Shown here piece by piece: positions 46,416-55,494 of a stretch of DNA of 64,000 nt. Both the position numbers and the translations under genes were made by a program. The stretch's first letter is position 1, and each line of letters begins with the position of its first letter. The stretch is from Terriglobus saanensis SP1PR4 (lineage in GTDB: Bacteria; Acidobacteriota; Terriglobia; Terriglobales; Acidobacteriaceae), in NCBI RefSeq assembly GCF_000179915.2, contig NC_014963.1, positions 4,588,001-4,652,000 of the forward strand. Direction: 5' to 3'. The notes under the pieces were generated by a model. That model was not told where the DNA came from and searched no databases. It saw only the letters and a list, made by a program, of their open reading frames with translations.

Positions 46416-47237
46416 TTGTTTTTGCGGGCGAAGACCGACTTTGCAAACCGGTGCCCTTTGGCACCGTCGCTGCCCCGCATCGCAGTTTTGCTTTCGCTCA
46501 CCCTTGTACTCTCCGGCTGCCATAAAAAGCAGCAGCATGTCGCTCGTCGTCCACCGCCACCACCGATCACGAGTCAACGCTATCCCACGGTCGCACGACG
46601 CCCTGTGCCTCCCGTCATCCTTCACGATCCTTCGGAAGATTCGAACCCCAGCGGCCACGCTCCACAACCGCACGTAGACAACAACAGCGTCTCCTCTTCC
46701 GAGACCGGCCTGGCTAGCTGGTATGGGCCGCCGTACCATAACCGCACCGGAGCCAACGGCGAGATCTACGACCAGAACGCCATGACGGCCGCGCACCGCA
46801 CACTGCCCATGGGCACCATCGTGCGCGTGACGAACCTTTCTACCAATCAAAGCGTCACGGTGAAGATCACCGACCGAGGCCCCTTCGTACAGGGACGGAT
46901 CATCGACTTATCCCTGGCTGCCGCGAAAGAGACTGGTCTCTACCGAATGGGCGTGGCAAAAGTCCGTGTCGAAGTCTTCGCCGCACAGCGTCCGCTTACC
47001 GGCGGAAAGTGGTGCGTGCAGGTGGGCGCCTTTCAGAACGAAGGCAATGCCAATAAGTTGAAGTCCGATCTTCTTCGTCGTTACGAGACGGCCAAGGTCA
47101 TCGAATTTCCGGGACCCACCGGCCACTGGGTGCGCATCAATCCTGCACTGAACGACCGCGCCCATGCCACCCAGATTGCCGACAACATCCGCACCGCCGA
47201 ACCCGACGCGCAAGCCTACATCGTTCGCCTGGATTAG
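46416..47237 (+). CDS. rlpA: RlpA family lytic transglycosylase lipoprotein with SPOR domain
   Basis: The 273-residue protein has a lipobox (LSLTLVLSGCHKK), a Pro-rich linker, then the double-psi beta-barrel of RlpA. This includes GLASWYGPPYHNRTGANGE, AAHRTLPMGTIVRVTNL and VKITDRGPFVQGRIIDLS. A C-terminal SPOR domain (GGKWCVQVGAFQNEGNANKL) follows, which binds denuded peptidoglycan at the septum. RlpA cleaves glycan strands lacking stem peptides and helps cell separation. The start is taken as TTG 46416, with GGAGAAG upstream inside the previous gene; an ATG further upstream (46314) would put an unlikely region before the signal. It likely forms an operon with the 59-residue gene. Confidence 0.88.
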   Translation: MFLRAKTDFANRCPLAPSLPRIAVLLSLTLVLSGCHKKQQHVARRPPPPPITSQRYPTVARRPVPPVILHDPSEDSNPSGHAPQPHVDNNSVSSSETGLASWYGPPYHNRTGANGEIYDQNAMTAAHRTLPMGTIVRVTNLSTNQSVTVKITDRGPFVQGRIIDLSLAAAKETGLYRMGVAKVRVEVFAAQRPLTGGKWCVQVGAFQNEGNANKLKSDLLRRYETAKVIEFPGPTGHWVRINPALNDRAHATQIADNIRTAEPDAQAYIVRLD

Positions 47238-47252
47238 AGGTTCTTCGGAGAA

Positions 47253-47510
47253 ACAGATCCCTTCGCTACGCTACGGATGACAAATACTGGGCTGCACCGC
47301 TAATTTGTGCCCCATTCTTTCGCGCTCTTTGCGAAAGGGTGGGGTAAGTTGGTCGCTCTTCGAGCGAACGATGCGCTTTGCGCATACCCACACATCGCAA
47401 AGAACGCGATGTATGGGGCACCCGGCTTTGAGTTTCCTAAGGAATCTGTTTGTGCGCTCCGCGCGACCCCACCCTTTCGCGATGAAGCTGCGAAAGAATG
47501 GGGCACAAAT
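47253..47510. repeat. Dispersed intergenic repeat, composite copy 4
   Basis: Modules run: CAGATCCCTTCGCTACGCTA (end module), then CCCCATTCTTTCGC with GCGAAAGGGTGGGG (hairpin 1). ACACATCGCAAAGAACGCG with ATGTATGGGGCAC (hairpin 2) follows, then TTTGTGCGCTCCGCGCGA (middle) and an inverted hairpin 1 at the end. It resembles copy 2 in carrying both hairpins in opposite arrangement and fills the gap between rlpA and the response regulator gene. Confidence 0.87.
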
Positions 47511-47517
47511 CCTACAG

Positions 47518-48129
47518 CTACAGCCACCCCTTGGCCCGAGCCATCCTTGCCGCATCGATCCGGTTCACCGCACCCAGCTTACTCATCGCCTCGGAGAGAT
47601 AATTCCGTACGGTCCCCTCACTCAATCCCAACTCCCGAGCCACCTCTGCCGTCGTCCGCCCCTCGCCCGCGCGCAGGAGAATCTGCCGCTCCCGCTCTGT
47701 CAGCGGATCCACCTCGCTCCCCCAGGCCTCCGCGGCAAGATCCGGATCGATCACGCGCAGACCGCGATGCACACGCCTCACCGCGTCCGCCAACTCAGCC
47801 GCCGGTCTATCCTTTAGCAGATAGCCGAGGACACCGCTCTCCATCGCACGCCGCAGATAGCCTGCGCGCGCAAACGTCGTCAGCATCACCACGCGCGTCT
47901 TCAATCCCGCTTCGCGTACCGCCGCGGCAAGCTCCAGCCCCGTCATCTCCGGCATCTCGATATCGGTCACCAGCACATCGGGCGGCTCCTTCAGCATCAT
48001 GCGCAGAGCCTCACGGCCATTCGCCGCCTGCAGATGCACCTCGATATCCGCCTCTGCATTCAGCAACGAAGCCAGAGCCCCACGTACCATACCCTGGTCT
48101 TCCACCAACATCACACAAATCTTAGGCAC
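47518..48129 (-). CDS. NarL/LuxR family response regulator
   Basis: The 203-residue protein has a receiver domain (phospho-acceptor Asp in DVLVTDIEMPEMTGLEL) and a C-terminal LuxR/NarL helix-turn-helix (LTERERQILLRAGEGRTTAE, then VARELGLSEGTVRNYLSEAM). It is the last gene of a four-gene operon: ABC ATPase, permease, histidine kinase, regulator. By analogy with the yvfRSTU and desKR type systems it probably controls the transporter in response to a membrane or antibiotic signal. No target site is obvious. Confidence 0.95.
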   Translation of the reverse strand: MPKICVMLVEDQGMVRGALASLLNAEADIEVHLQAANGREALRMMLKEPPDVLVTDIEMPEMTGLELAAAVREAGLKTRVVMLTTFARAGYLRRAMESGVLGYLLKDRPAAELADAVRRVHRGLRVIDPDLAAEAWGSEVDPLTERERQILLRAGEGRTTAEVARELGLSEGTVRNYLSEAMSKLGAVNRIDAARMARAKGWL

Positions 48130-48189
48130 TGAACCCTCGCTGTCTACTCAACCAAGCCGACTTGCTAACTCGATGACTACTGACTCGCT

Positions 48190-49278
48190 TCAAAGCGGCA
48201 TCTCCACAACGAGACGCATACCACTCGCGCCATCCAGCAGCAACTTCCCGCCCAGCATCTCTACTCGCTCGCGCATGCCCTTCAGACCAAATCCGCCATG
48301 ACCATCACCACCCACACCATCATCCGACACGATCATCCGCACCGTCTTGCCCGCAACGTCCACGCGGAGCGAACACTGCGAAGCATGCGAGTGCCGCACG
48401 ACATTGGTCACGGCCTCACGTACACCGAGCGTTAAAGCCATCTCCTGTTCACGCGAGAGCAGAGTCGGGAGCGTCACGGGATCCATTCCCTGCTCGCAGG
48501 CAATGCCCGCGGAACGCAAGACATCTTCGGCCTTCTCCAACTCCGCTGCCAGCCCATGCGAACGGAAGCCGAGCACGGCCTCGCGTACCTCCGCCAAAGC
48601 CTGACGCGCGGAGGTCTGAATCTGTCGAACTTCCTCTGTGGCCTTCTCGGGATCTGTCGCAATCAAGCGCTCTGCAACCTGCGACTTCAGCACGACCAGC
48701 GTGAGCGTATGCCCGAGGACATCGTGCAGATCGCGCGCGATGCGTTCCCGCTCCGCCGTCTTCGCCAGACGCTCCACTTCGCTCTGCGCCATCAGCAGCT
48801 TGCGATCCGCTTCTGCCTTCTGCGCGAAGTGCAGATTTGTCAGAGTCACGATCACCGTGAAAAATGTACCCACGCCAAAGTTCCACGGGGACAGGCCCAG
48901 CACAAGCCCCTCACTGACAATCAGGGCCACCTGCAGCAGCAGAATCCTGATCACCGCATTTGCGTCTTTCATGATGAAGGGCAAGGACGCCAGCGAAAAA
49001 CAGAACATACCCGAGGCGCTCTCGCTGAAGGGCACATACAAAAACGGCAGAATAAACAGTGCCACGAGCACCGCGATCCGCACGTGCCCGCGCACAAACG
49101 GCACCGCAACATACAGCGCAAGAAACAGCACATACACGAGCGCAAACCACATCCAGTGCGTCACAGAATGCCGCTCAATTGGATCGATGAAAAAGAACAG
49201 CGTGTAAGCCAGCGCCAGATGACGCTGGAATAATCCGCCTTTCTTTTTCTTCTCCATGTCGCACTCACTCCCTACCAT
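48190..49278 (-). CDS. Membrane sensor histidine kinase (DesK-like, HisKA_3)
   Basis: The 362-residue protein has about five membrane helices (residues about 20-145, for example ALVYVLFLALYVAVPFV and ASLPFIMKDANAVIRIL). A HisKA_3 dimerisation domain follows with the phospho-His in RIARDLHDVLGHTLTLVV, then a GHKL ATPase domain (VREAVTNVVRHSHASQCSL, DDGVGGDGHGGFGLKGMRER). DesK-type kinases sense membrane state or stress and pair with NarL-type regulators, as found 60 bases downstream. The start may be ATG 49278 (with AAAGGG upstream) or ATG 49257. It lies only four bases from the permease gene. Confidence 0.94.
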   Translation of the reverse strand: MVGSECDMEKKKKGGLFQRHLALAYTLFFFIDPIERHSVTHWMWFALVYVLFLALYVAVPFVRGHVRIAVLVALFILPFLYVPFSESASGMFCFSLASLPFIMKDANAVIRILLLQVALIVSEGLVLGLSPWNFGVGTFFTVIVTLTNLHFAQKAEADRKLLMAQSEVERLAKTAERERIARDLHDVLGHTLTLVVLKSQVAERLIATDPEKATEEVRQIQTSARQALAEVREAVLGFRSHGLAAELEKAEDVLRSAGIACEQGMDPVTLPTLLSREQEMALTLGVREAVTNVVRHSHASQCSLRVDVAGKTVRMIVSDDGVGGDGHGGFGLKGMRERVEMLGGKLLLDGASGMRLVVEMPL

Positions 49279-49281
49279 CGA

Positions 49282-50064
49282 CTACCCTTTCGCCGCGTTC
49301 CGCCGGAACATCACCGCCGCCAACACCAGTGTCACCACACTAAACGCTGCGAGCCAGACCCAGTGCATAAGAATGCTATCGCTACCCGGTAGACCGTCGT
49401 AGTTCTTCAACGGCGAACCCGCTGCAAACAACTCTACCCGCGCCAGGTGATACGTCGGCCACATTGGTGCAAGCTTCTGCAGACCCGTCGGAAGATTCTT
49501 CAGCGGCATCCACAACCCGCTCAGGAAACTCATGGGCAGATAGATCAGGTTGACCACGCCCGTAGCTGAGTTCGGCGGGATGATCATCGCCAGCAACAGC
49601 CCCAGCGACGCAAATGGCACCACGCCGCCCATCACCGCCAGCGCCATATGAAAGACCTGCGTTCCCGTCAGCACGACTCCGCCCATCGTCTTGCCGAGTG
49701 TCAGCAGAATCGCAAAGATGATCAATCCAAATGCCATCGCCGTCAGGAGCTTCGCACAGAGATAAGTCCAAGCTGGCATCGGGCTCGCCTGTTTTAGCTC
49801 CAGCCATCCCAGGGTCCGTTCACTCGCCAGCGTTACGCTGACCCCAAACAGCGAGCACCCCACCAGGCCGAAGACCGTATACGTCGCGAGCAGATAGCGC
49901 GCCACCTGTTCGCCACCCAGGCCATGCGAGTTAACGATCCCGAAGAGCAGGTAAAACATCACGGGGAAACCGATCGTCGCGAGCGAAAAAGACTTTGCAC
50001 GCGCCAGCCGTAGAAACTCCACCTTCGTTTCCATCCCGAAAATCGTCGCAGCACTTGCCATCAC
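49282..50064 (-). CDS. ABC-2 type transporter permease
   Basis: The 260-residue integral membrane protein has six hydrophobic segments, such as SLATIGFPVMFYLLFGIVNS, LLTAMAFGLIIFAILLTLG and MALAVMGGVVPFASLGLLLA. Its central LIYLPMSFLSGLWMPLKNLP is the ABC-2 permease signature. It pairs with the ATPase encoded immediately upstream (overlap of four bases). The system is likely an exporter of an antibiotic or lipid-like compound, a common role for this operon type, but no substrate is visible. Confidence 0.92.
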   Translation of the reverse strand: MMASAATIFGMETKVEFLRLARAKSFSLATIGFPVMFYLLFGIVNSHGLGGEQVARYLLATYTVFGLVGCSLFGVSVTLASERTLGWLELKQASPMPAWTYLCAKLLTAMAFGLIIFAILLTLGKTMGGVVLTGTQVFHMALAVMGGVVPFASLGLLLAMIIPPNSATGVVNLIYLPMSFLSGLWMPLKNLPTGLQKLAPMWPTYHLARVELFAAGSPLKNYDGLPGSDSILMHWVWLAAFSVVTLVLAAVMFRRNAAKG

Positions 50065-50954
50065 AGCACCTCCTTCTCAGCCGTCAAAGCCAGGAACGCA
50101 TCTTCCAGTGCGGGACTTGAGACCTCAAGTCCACTCAGGCTCGCATCTTCCGCGAGCATCCGCCGCAACACCTCTTCGGCCGCCAGCGTCGTTACCACGG
50201 TTACGGTGTCGTGCATCTCGGCTTCGGTCACAGCGGGCCATCGCTTCAACTCGGCTACGCTCAACCGTGTCACGCACTTGATTTTGCGTCCAGCTACATT
50301 TCCTTTGATCTCGCGCGGCGTTCCCTCGGCCACAATCTCGCCTGTCCGAATCACCACGATCCTGTCCGCGAGCGAATCCGCCTCTTCGAGATAGTGCGTC
50401 GTCAACAGAACCGTCTTGCCCGCATCGCGCATGCGGCGGACCTCAGCCCACACTGCATGGCGCGCCTCGATGTCCATGCCCAGCGTGGGCTCATCCAGAA
50501 AGATAAGATCCGGATCGCCGCACATCGCCAGACCGAATAAGACTCTCTGCCTCTGTCCGCCGCTGAGCGAACCGAGTAACTTGTTCTCAATCCCCTTCAG
50601 GCCGGCGCGCTGGACTATCTCGTCGTAGGCCATCGGCTTCGGATAGTAACAACGGAATAACTCGACATACTCGCGCGCTTTGACTGTATCCGGCACCTTG
50701 GAGACCTGTAACATCGCGCCCATACGCATGCGCGTCTGCGCTACTTTGGGCGAAGCTCCAAAGACTTTCGCCACACCTGTCGTTGGTTGTAACAAGCCCA
50801 GGAGTAACTTGACAGCTGTTGTTTTACCCGCCCCATTCGGTCCCAGCAGGGCGACAACCTCTCCGCGCCGCAACGTTAGCGAGACATCCCGCAACGCTAC
50901 ATGTTGTCCGTATCTCTGGGTTACACCCACCAGCTCCGCCGCCACATCCTGCAT
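50061..50954 (-). CDS. ABC transporter ATP-binding protein
   Basis: The 297-residue protein has Walker A GPNGAGKTT, the signature LSGGQRQR, Walker B DLIFLDEPTLGMD, and the switch His in LLTTHYLEEADSLA. It fits the DrrA/CcmA-like subfamily used with ABC-2 permeases, including the C-terminal extension of about 80 residues after the core. It is the first gene of the ABC/two-component operon, so the promoter must lie in the gap containing the repeat copy 5 upstream. The ABC-permease overlap (ATGA) shows coupling. Confidence 0.95.
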   Translation of the reverse strand: MQDVAAELVGVTQRYGQHVALRDVSLTLRRGEVVALLGPNGAGKTTAVKLLLGLLQPTTGVAKVFGASPKVAQTRMRMGAMLQVSKVPDTVKAREYVELFRCYYPKPMAYDEIVQRAGLKGIENKLLGSLSGGQRQRVLFGLAMCGDPDLIFLDEPTLGMDIEARHAVWAEVRRMRDAGKTVLLTTHYLEEADSLADRIVVIRTGEIVAEGTPREIKGNVAGRKIKCVTRLSVAELKRWPAVTEAEMHDTVTVVTTLAAEEVLRRMLAEDASLSGLEVSSPALEDAFLALTAEKEVL

Positions 50955-51055
50955 CGCGAACCTCCATCCAGCGTTTTTATCTTCCCACTAGCGTTTCGCG
51001 CATGACAGTGCATTTCGTCACGGATCGCGCATGACATTTGTCAGGCTTTCCGCCT

Positions 51056-51176
51056 TTGTGCCCCATTCTTTCGCAGCTTCATCGCGAAAGGGTGGGGTCG
51101 CGCGGAGCGCACAAACCGGATCTGTCCGGAAAGCAAAAGAAAGCGGATCCCTTCGCTTCGCTACGGGATGACAAAG
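51056..51176 (+). repeat. Dispersed intergenic repeat, copy 5
   Basis: A simple copy in the same orientation as copies 3 and 6: TTTGTGCCCCATTCTTTCGC with GCGAAAGGGTGGGG, TCGCGCGGAGCGCACAAACC, then GCGGATCCCTTCGCTTCGCT and GGGATGACAAA. It lies in the 446-base gap (50955-51400) between the divergent ABC operon and the second TonB receptor; the rest of that gap shows only a possible leader. Confidence 0.88.
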
Positions 51177-51400
51177 AGAGGCAATATCAGTCGCGCCATG
51201 TAAATCAGATATCTCCCAAATCAACTTCGCTTTTCGTCCACAAATGATGGAACCGAGAAACAAAACTCTGCGTACATGACGAATGTCATCTTCCATTCCT
51301 GACATTTTCCACTGTTGTGCTCCGCCACTGTTCCGCATTCTTAGGAAATAAGGACACCGCCGTGAAACTTCCAAACCATCACGCAGTCCAAAAGGCCACC

Positions 51401-54109
51401 ATGAACAAATTAGCCATTGCATTCCTTCTCTTCTCTGCCGCCGCATCCGCGCAAAACTGCGCACACCTTACTGGCACTGTGCGCGATGGAAACGGAGGAG
51501 CCATTCCCGGCGCCGCACTTACGCTCGATGATGTGGCGATGAGACCCGCTGATGATGAGGGCCGCTACACTCTGCCGTGCCTCACTCCCGGCAATCATCA
51601 TCTACACATCGTTGCCGACGACTTCGCGCCTTCCGACGTCACACTTACCGGTCGCGCCACGACGCTCGACATCGCTCTGCGCCTTGCTGAGGTCGACCAG
51701 TCCATGGAAGTCGGCGAGAATACCGAGTCCGGCCTTAATAACCAGGAGACGGGCGGCTCCAAGACACTGAGCAAAACCGATCTCGCTGGCTTGGCCGATG
51801 ATCCCGACGACTTCAAGCGCGAACTACAAGTACTCGCTGCAGCCGGCGGCGGCAACCCCGGCAACGCGACCATCTCTGTCGATGGGTTCCAGGGCGCGGC
51901 TGCGATGCCCCCCAAAGGCTCCATCGCCTTCATCCGCATCAACCCCGATCTCTTCTCTTCGGAGTACGGCAGTCCTCCTTATGAAGGCGGACGCATCGAG
52001 ATCTTCACGAAGCCCGCCGCAGGGCGCATCCACGGCTCATTTTTTACCACGTTCTCGCAGCCCTTCATGAATGCCAGCGACCCCTTCGCCACGTCGAAGG
52101 CGCCACTGGGCAAGCACCGTTATGGCTTCGATCTCTCCATGCCGATCAAGCCCAACAAGTTTGACCTATCGCTTAACCTGGAAAAGCGCGATATCGATAC
52201 CTTTGGCGTCGTCAACGCCGTCACGCTCGACGCGAACAAGAACATCGCCACGACGATCTATAACGTCCCCACGGCGCAGCATCTCTGGATCGCCTCCGCG
52301 CGCTCCGGCGTGCAGTGGAACAAGCAGAACCTCTCCACCTTCAGCTACTCCGCCAACGTCAATCACTTTGAAAATGTGAATGCCGGCGGTACCGTTCTGC
52401 AGGAGGCCGGATACGACAATCAGCGCTCCGATCACTCCATCCGTGCCACGCTCGTCTCCACCCTTTCACCGCGCATGGTGCACGAAGGCCGCATCGCCTT
52501 CAACTTCGGCACCACCACCAACACGCCGAACTCCACGGCCCCCGCGCTCAACGTCGCGGGCGCTTTCACCGGCGGAGGCGCTCCCGCGGGCCCGAGTCGC
52601 CTGACGGAAAACAATCTCGAAGTCAACGACGATGTCCTCTACTCACGCGGCAAACACAGCTTCAAAGCGGGCATCATCTCCTTCGTCTTCTTCGATCGCA
52701 ACAGCATGCCCTCCGGCTTCAACGGAAGCTACACCTTTGGCGGAGGAACGGCGCTGCCGCTCGACGCCAACGGCAACCCCACCAGCACAACGCCCGTGCA
52801 GATCACCGGTCTCGAACAGTATCGCCGCGCTCTCCTCGGCTACCAGGGCGGCGCTGCCACCATCTACACCGTCACCACAGGTTCTCCCATCGTCAACTTC
52901 ACACAGGTGCGCTCGGCCATCTATCTGCAGGACCAGTGGAAGGTGACGAACCGCTTTCAACTCGCACTTGGCCTGCGCTACGCTATTCAGAACGACCCCA
53001 GCACATGGAACTCCCTAAGCCCGCGCGTTGGTATGTCCTGGTCGCCGGACAAGAAGCAGAAGCTCGTCCTGCGCGGTCGCATAGGCCTCTTCGCCAGTCC
53101 CTACCGGACGGATGTGCCCACGCAGATCATTCGCCTGGATGGCATACGCCAGACTCCCGCCACCTTTTACAACGCAACGTATGGCAACCCTACCTCGGGT
53201 CAAGCGGGTGCGTTGATCTCCACCCGCTACACGATTCCGCAGCACATGTCCCAGGCACCCTCCGTGCAGAGCCACGTTGCCGTGGAGTATGAGTTTCCCC
53301 GCCACTGGAACTTCCAGGCCAACGAATACTTTGTCCGTGGATGGGATATGACACGCATTCGCAATATCAACGCGCCCATCAATGGTTCGCCCACCGGGCC
53401 ACGTCCCTTCGGCGCCGATCAGAACATCTATCAGTATCAGCAGAGCGGAGTAATGAAGGGGACTGTCACCTTCCTCGGTCTCGATCAGCACTCTCTCAAG
53501 CGCCTGCAGATCTTCCTCGGCTACCTGCGCCTGGATCTTCGCTCCAACGCGGAGACCACTTCCACCCAGCCCCAGTCCACCTACTCCGACGCAGGCGAGT
53601 TCGCGCGTCCCACGTGGTTGAATACGCATCGCATCTTCGCGATCAATAACATCAACCTCCCTTACAAGCTCGCGCTCTCGAACCAGTTCAACGCGACCTC
53701 CGGCGGCATAAATAACATCCTCACCGGTGCGGACAACAACGGCGACGGCGTCTTCAACGACCGTCCCAACTATGCCTCCGGCCCCGGCACAGGCGTCTAC
53801 GCTACCCGCTTCGGTCTGCTTACCGCACCGAATAGTCCGCTGGCCACTGGCACCGCAGTCAATCGCAACCTCGGCACACTTTCCTGGACGATCAATCTCG
53901 ACACGAACCTCAGCCGCACCTTTGTGCTCAACTCCAAATCCGCACAGGACCACCAGCAGAGCATCGCCTTCAACCTGCGTTCTGCGAATCTTTTGAATCA
54001 CACGAACGTCAACGCAGCAGGCAATGTCATCGGCTCGCCGCTCTTCGACAAACCTCTCCTCGCCGACCCCGGACGCCGCGTAGAGGCCGGCATCCGCTAC
54101 AGCTTCTAA
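51401..54109 (+). CDS. TonB-dependent receptor with carboxypeptidase-regulatory-like domain
   Basis: The 902-residue outer membrane protein has a short signal peptide (MNKLAIAFLLFSAAASA-Q). A carboxypeptidase-regulatory-like domain with two Cys follows (CAHLTGTVRDGNGGAIPGAA, DEGRYTLPC, about residues 20-100), then a plug-like region with EVLAAAGGG-type loops and a long barrel ending AGIRYSF. It is the same Oar-like class as 3205-6564 but lacks close similarity and is shorter. The substrate is unknown. ATG 51401 is chosen because the signal peptide begins there; AAAGGCCACC precedes it. Repeat copies 5 and 6 flank the gene in the same orientation. An exported unknown gene follows. Confidence 0.9.
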   Translation: MNKLAIAFLLFSAAASAQNCAHLTGTVRDGNGGAIPGAALTLDDVAMRPADDEGRYTLPCLTPGNHHLHIVADDFAPSDVTLTGRATTLDIALRLAEVDQSMEVGENTESGLNNQETGGSKTLSKTDLAGLADDPDDFKRELQVLAAAGGGNPGNATISVDGFQGAAAMPPKGSIAFIRINPDLFSSEYGSPPYEGGRIEIFTKPAAGRIHGSFFTTFSQPFMNASDPFATSKAPLGKHRYGFDLSMPIKPNKFDLSLNLEKRDIDTFGVVNAVTLDANKNIATTIYNVPTAQHLWIASARSGVQWNKQNLSTFSYSANVNHFENVNAGGTVLQEAGYDNQRSDHSIRATLVSTLSPRMVHEGRIAFNFGTTTNTPNSTAPALNVAGAFTGGGAPAGPSRLTENNLEVNDDVLYSRGKHSFKAGIISFVFFDRNSMPSGFNGSYTFGGGTALPLDANGNPTSTTPVQITGLEQYRRALLGYQGGAATIYTVTTGSPIVNFTQVRSAIYLQDQWKVTNRFQLALGLRYAIQNDPSTWNSLSPRVGMSWSPDKKQKLVLRGRIGLFASPYRTDVPTQIIRLDGIRQTPATFYNATYGNPTSGQAGALISTRYTIPQHMSQAPSVQSHVAVEYEFPRHWNFQANEYFVRGWDMTRIRNINAPINGSPTGPRPFGADQNIYQYQQSGVMKGTVTFLGLDQHSLKRLQIFLGYLRLDLRSNAETTSTQPQSTYSDAGEFARPTWLNTHRIFAINNINLPYKLALSNQFNATSGGINNILTGADNNGDGVFNDRPNYASGPGTGVYATRFGLLTAPNSPLATGTAVNRNLGTLSWTINLDTNLSRTFVLNSKSAQDHQQSIAFNLRSANLLNHTNVNAAGNVIGSPLFDKPLLADPGRRVEAGIRYSF

Positions 54110-54117
54110 GAAAAACC

Positions 54118-54244
54118 GTGCCCCATTCTTTCGCGGTTTCATCGCGAAAGGGTGGGGTCGCGCGGAGCGCACAAACCGGATCTACAGGGGAACCAACACC
54201 AGAAGCAAAAGCAGATCCCTTCGCTACGCTACGGGATGACAAAG
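54118..54244 (+). repeat. Dispersed intergenic repeat, copy 6
   Basis: CGTGCCCCATTCTTTCGCGG with CGCGAAAGGGTGGGG, TCGCGCGGAGCGCACAAACC, a 30-base spacer and GCAGATCCCTTCGCTACGCT with GGGATGACAAAG. It begins eight bases after the TonB receptor stop codon and may act as its terminator. Confidence 0.9.
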
Positions 54245-54338
54245 ATTGAAGACTGAGGGACGCGAAACCCTCATCGAACACTACCGGATTTCAAAGGTAA
54301 AGACATTCGCACCACCATGATTCAACGGAGAGCAAACC

Positions 54339-55424
54339 ATGCGCAGCCTAGCCACAACGATCCTCCTTGCAGCACTCACAGCCTCAGCTCAGAAGCCCGC
54401 TCCACCCATTACCCCGGTCCAGATCTCGTACCGCTACTGGCCTGAGCAGTTCGTCCAGTTCGTCACCGGAACCGAAACGCCATACTCCATGTTGGAGTTC
54501 GACGTCGATCAGAAGACCTACGATCTCGTCCTCACCGACCGAGCGACGAAGAAGCGCATTCACTACGCCAGCGATGAGACCATCGCCGCGCAGGACCGCG
54601 TCTCCGGCGATGAAGCCTATGTCACCAAGGTCCTCTTCGAACGCCCCGAAAACGCGGGTAAAGACGCTACATATAACCTGCGCACCGTGCTCCACGACAA
54701 CAGTCCGCTGGAGTGGCGCTTCATCCAGGGCTCCGAGATGATGGAGCAGGGCGGTGGTCTTTCGAAGCTCGCCGAGATTCCCGTTCCCGTGCTTGCCTAT
54801 CGCGAACAGAGTGCCGTCGCGGGAGACGGCACCGCGCTCGTCGTCGGCAAAGCCGTCTCTCCTGCCGAGATGTGGACCGAGATCTCTAAGCCGCCCTACT
54901 TTGTCGCTTGGCGTGGGGCGTATTCCATAAGCGCGACTACTGTCTCCCTCGTCCCCGGTAAGCAGACATGGAAGATCGACAGCGCACCCGACACCATCGC
55001 CAGCGGGGCCGTCTGGAAGCTGAGCAATGACGCGGGTCGCACGCGCACCCTCACCATCAAGAAGCTCGACGGCGCCAACGCCACCATCCTCGATCAGGAC
55101 TCGGCTGTGAGCACGTACAGCCGGATCGTCACCGCAACGACAACGCCCACCGGTTGGCAGATCAACAGCGTCCACTACATTCCCCATGATGAAGAAAAGC
55201 ATGCGTTCACCGTGAGCTTCACGCCAGCGCTTGGTAGCGGTACTTCCACTGCGGACTTCGTCCTCGGCAAGAAGAACAAGATTGCCACGGCCACTGTCGA
55301 AACCGCCGCCACCTCCTCCAACCTCACGATGAAGTCTCCGGACTGGATCAAGGGCAAGGCCATCTCCACGCAGATCATCCCCTCGGATGGCGCCGTCACC
55401 CTGGTCTCGATGCCGAAGAAATAA
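54339..55424 (+). CDS. Exported protein of unknown function (361 residues)
   Basis: The protein has a signal peptide (MRSLATTILLAALTASA-Q). After it come segments such as ISYRYWPEQFVQFVTGTETP and DVDQKTYDLVLTDRATKKRI in the N-terminal half, and VAWRGAYSISATTVSLVPGK plus TFSFTPALG-like strands in the beta-rich C-terminal half. I recognise no family, domain or active site. It follows the second TonB receptor by 230 bases on the same strand, with the repeat between them, and could be a periplasmic partner. A strong terminator follows. Confidence 0.7.
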   Translation: MRSLATTILLAALTASAQKPAPPITPVQISYRYWPEQFVQFVTGTETPYSMLEFDVDQKTYDLVLTDRATKKRIHYASDETIAAQDRVSGDEAYVTKVLFERPENAGKDATYNLRTVLHDNSPLEWRFIQGSEMMEQGGGLSKLAEIPVPVLAYREQSAVAGDGTALVVGKAVSPAEMWTEISKPPYFVAWRGAYSISATTVSLVPGKQTWKIDSAPDTIASGAVWKLSNDAGRTRTLTIKKLDGANATILDQDSAVSTYSRIVTATTTPTGWQINSVHYIPHDEEKHAFTVSFTPALGSGTSTADFVLGKKNKIATATVETAATSSNLTMKSPDWIKGKAISTQIIPSDGAVTLVSMPKK

Positions 55425-55437
55425 AACTTTCGCAGAA

Positions 55438-55480
55438 CGAAAAGAGCCGCCTCAGCAACGGAGGCGGCTCTTTTATTTAT
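55438..55480. terminator. Bidirectional terminator between the exported protein and ilvA
   Basis: AAAGAGCCGCCTC pairs with GAGGCGGCTCTTT around AGCAACG, followed by TATTTATTT on the plus strand and preceded by AAAA on it. It can serve both convergent genes. Confidence 0.92.
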
Positions 55481-55494
55481 TTCTTACAGAGAGA

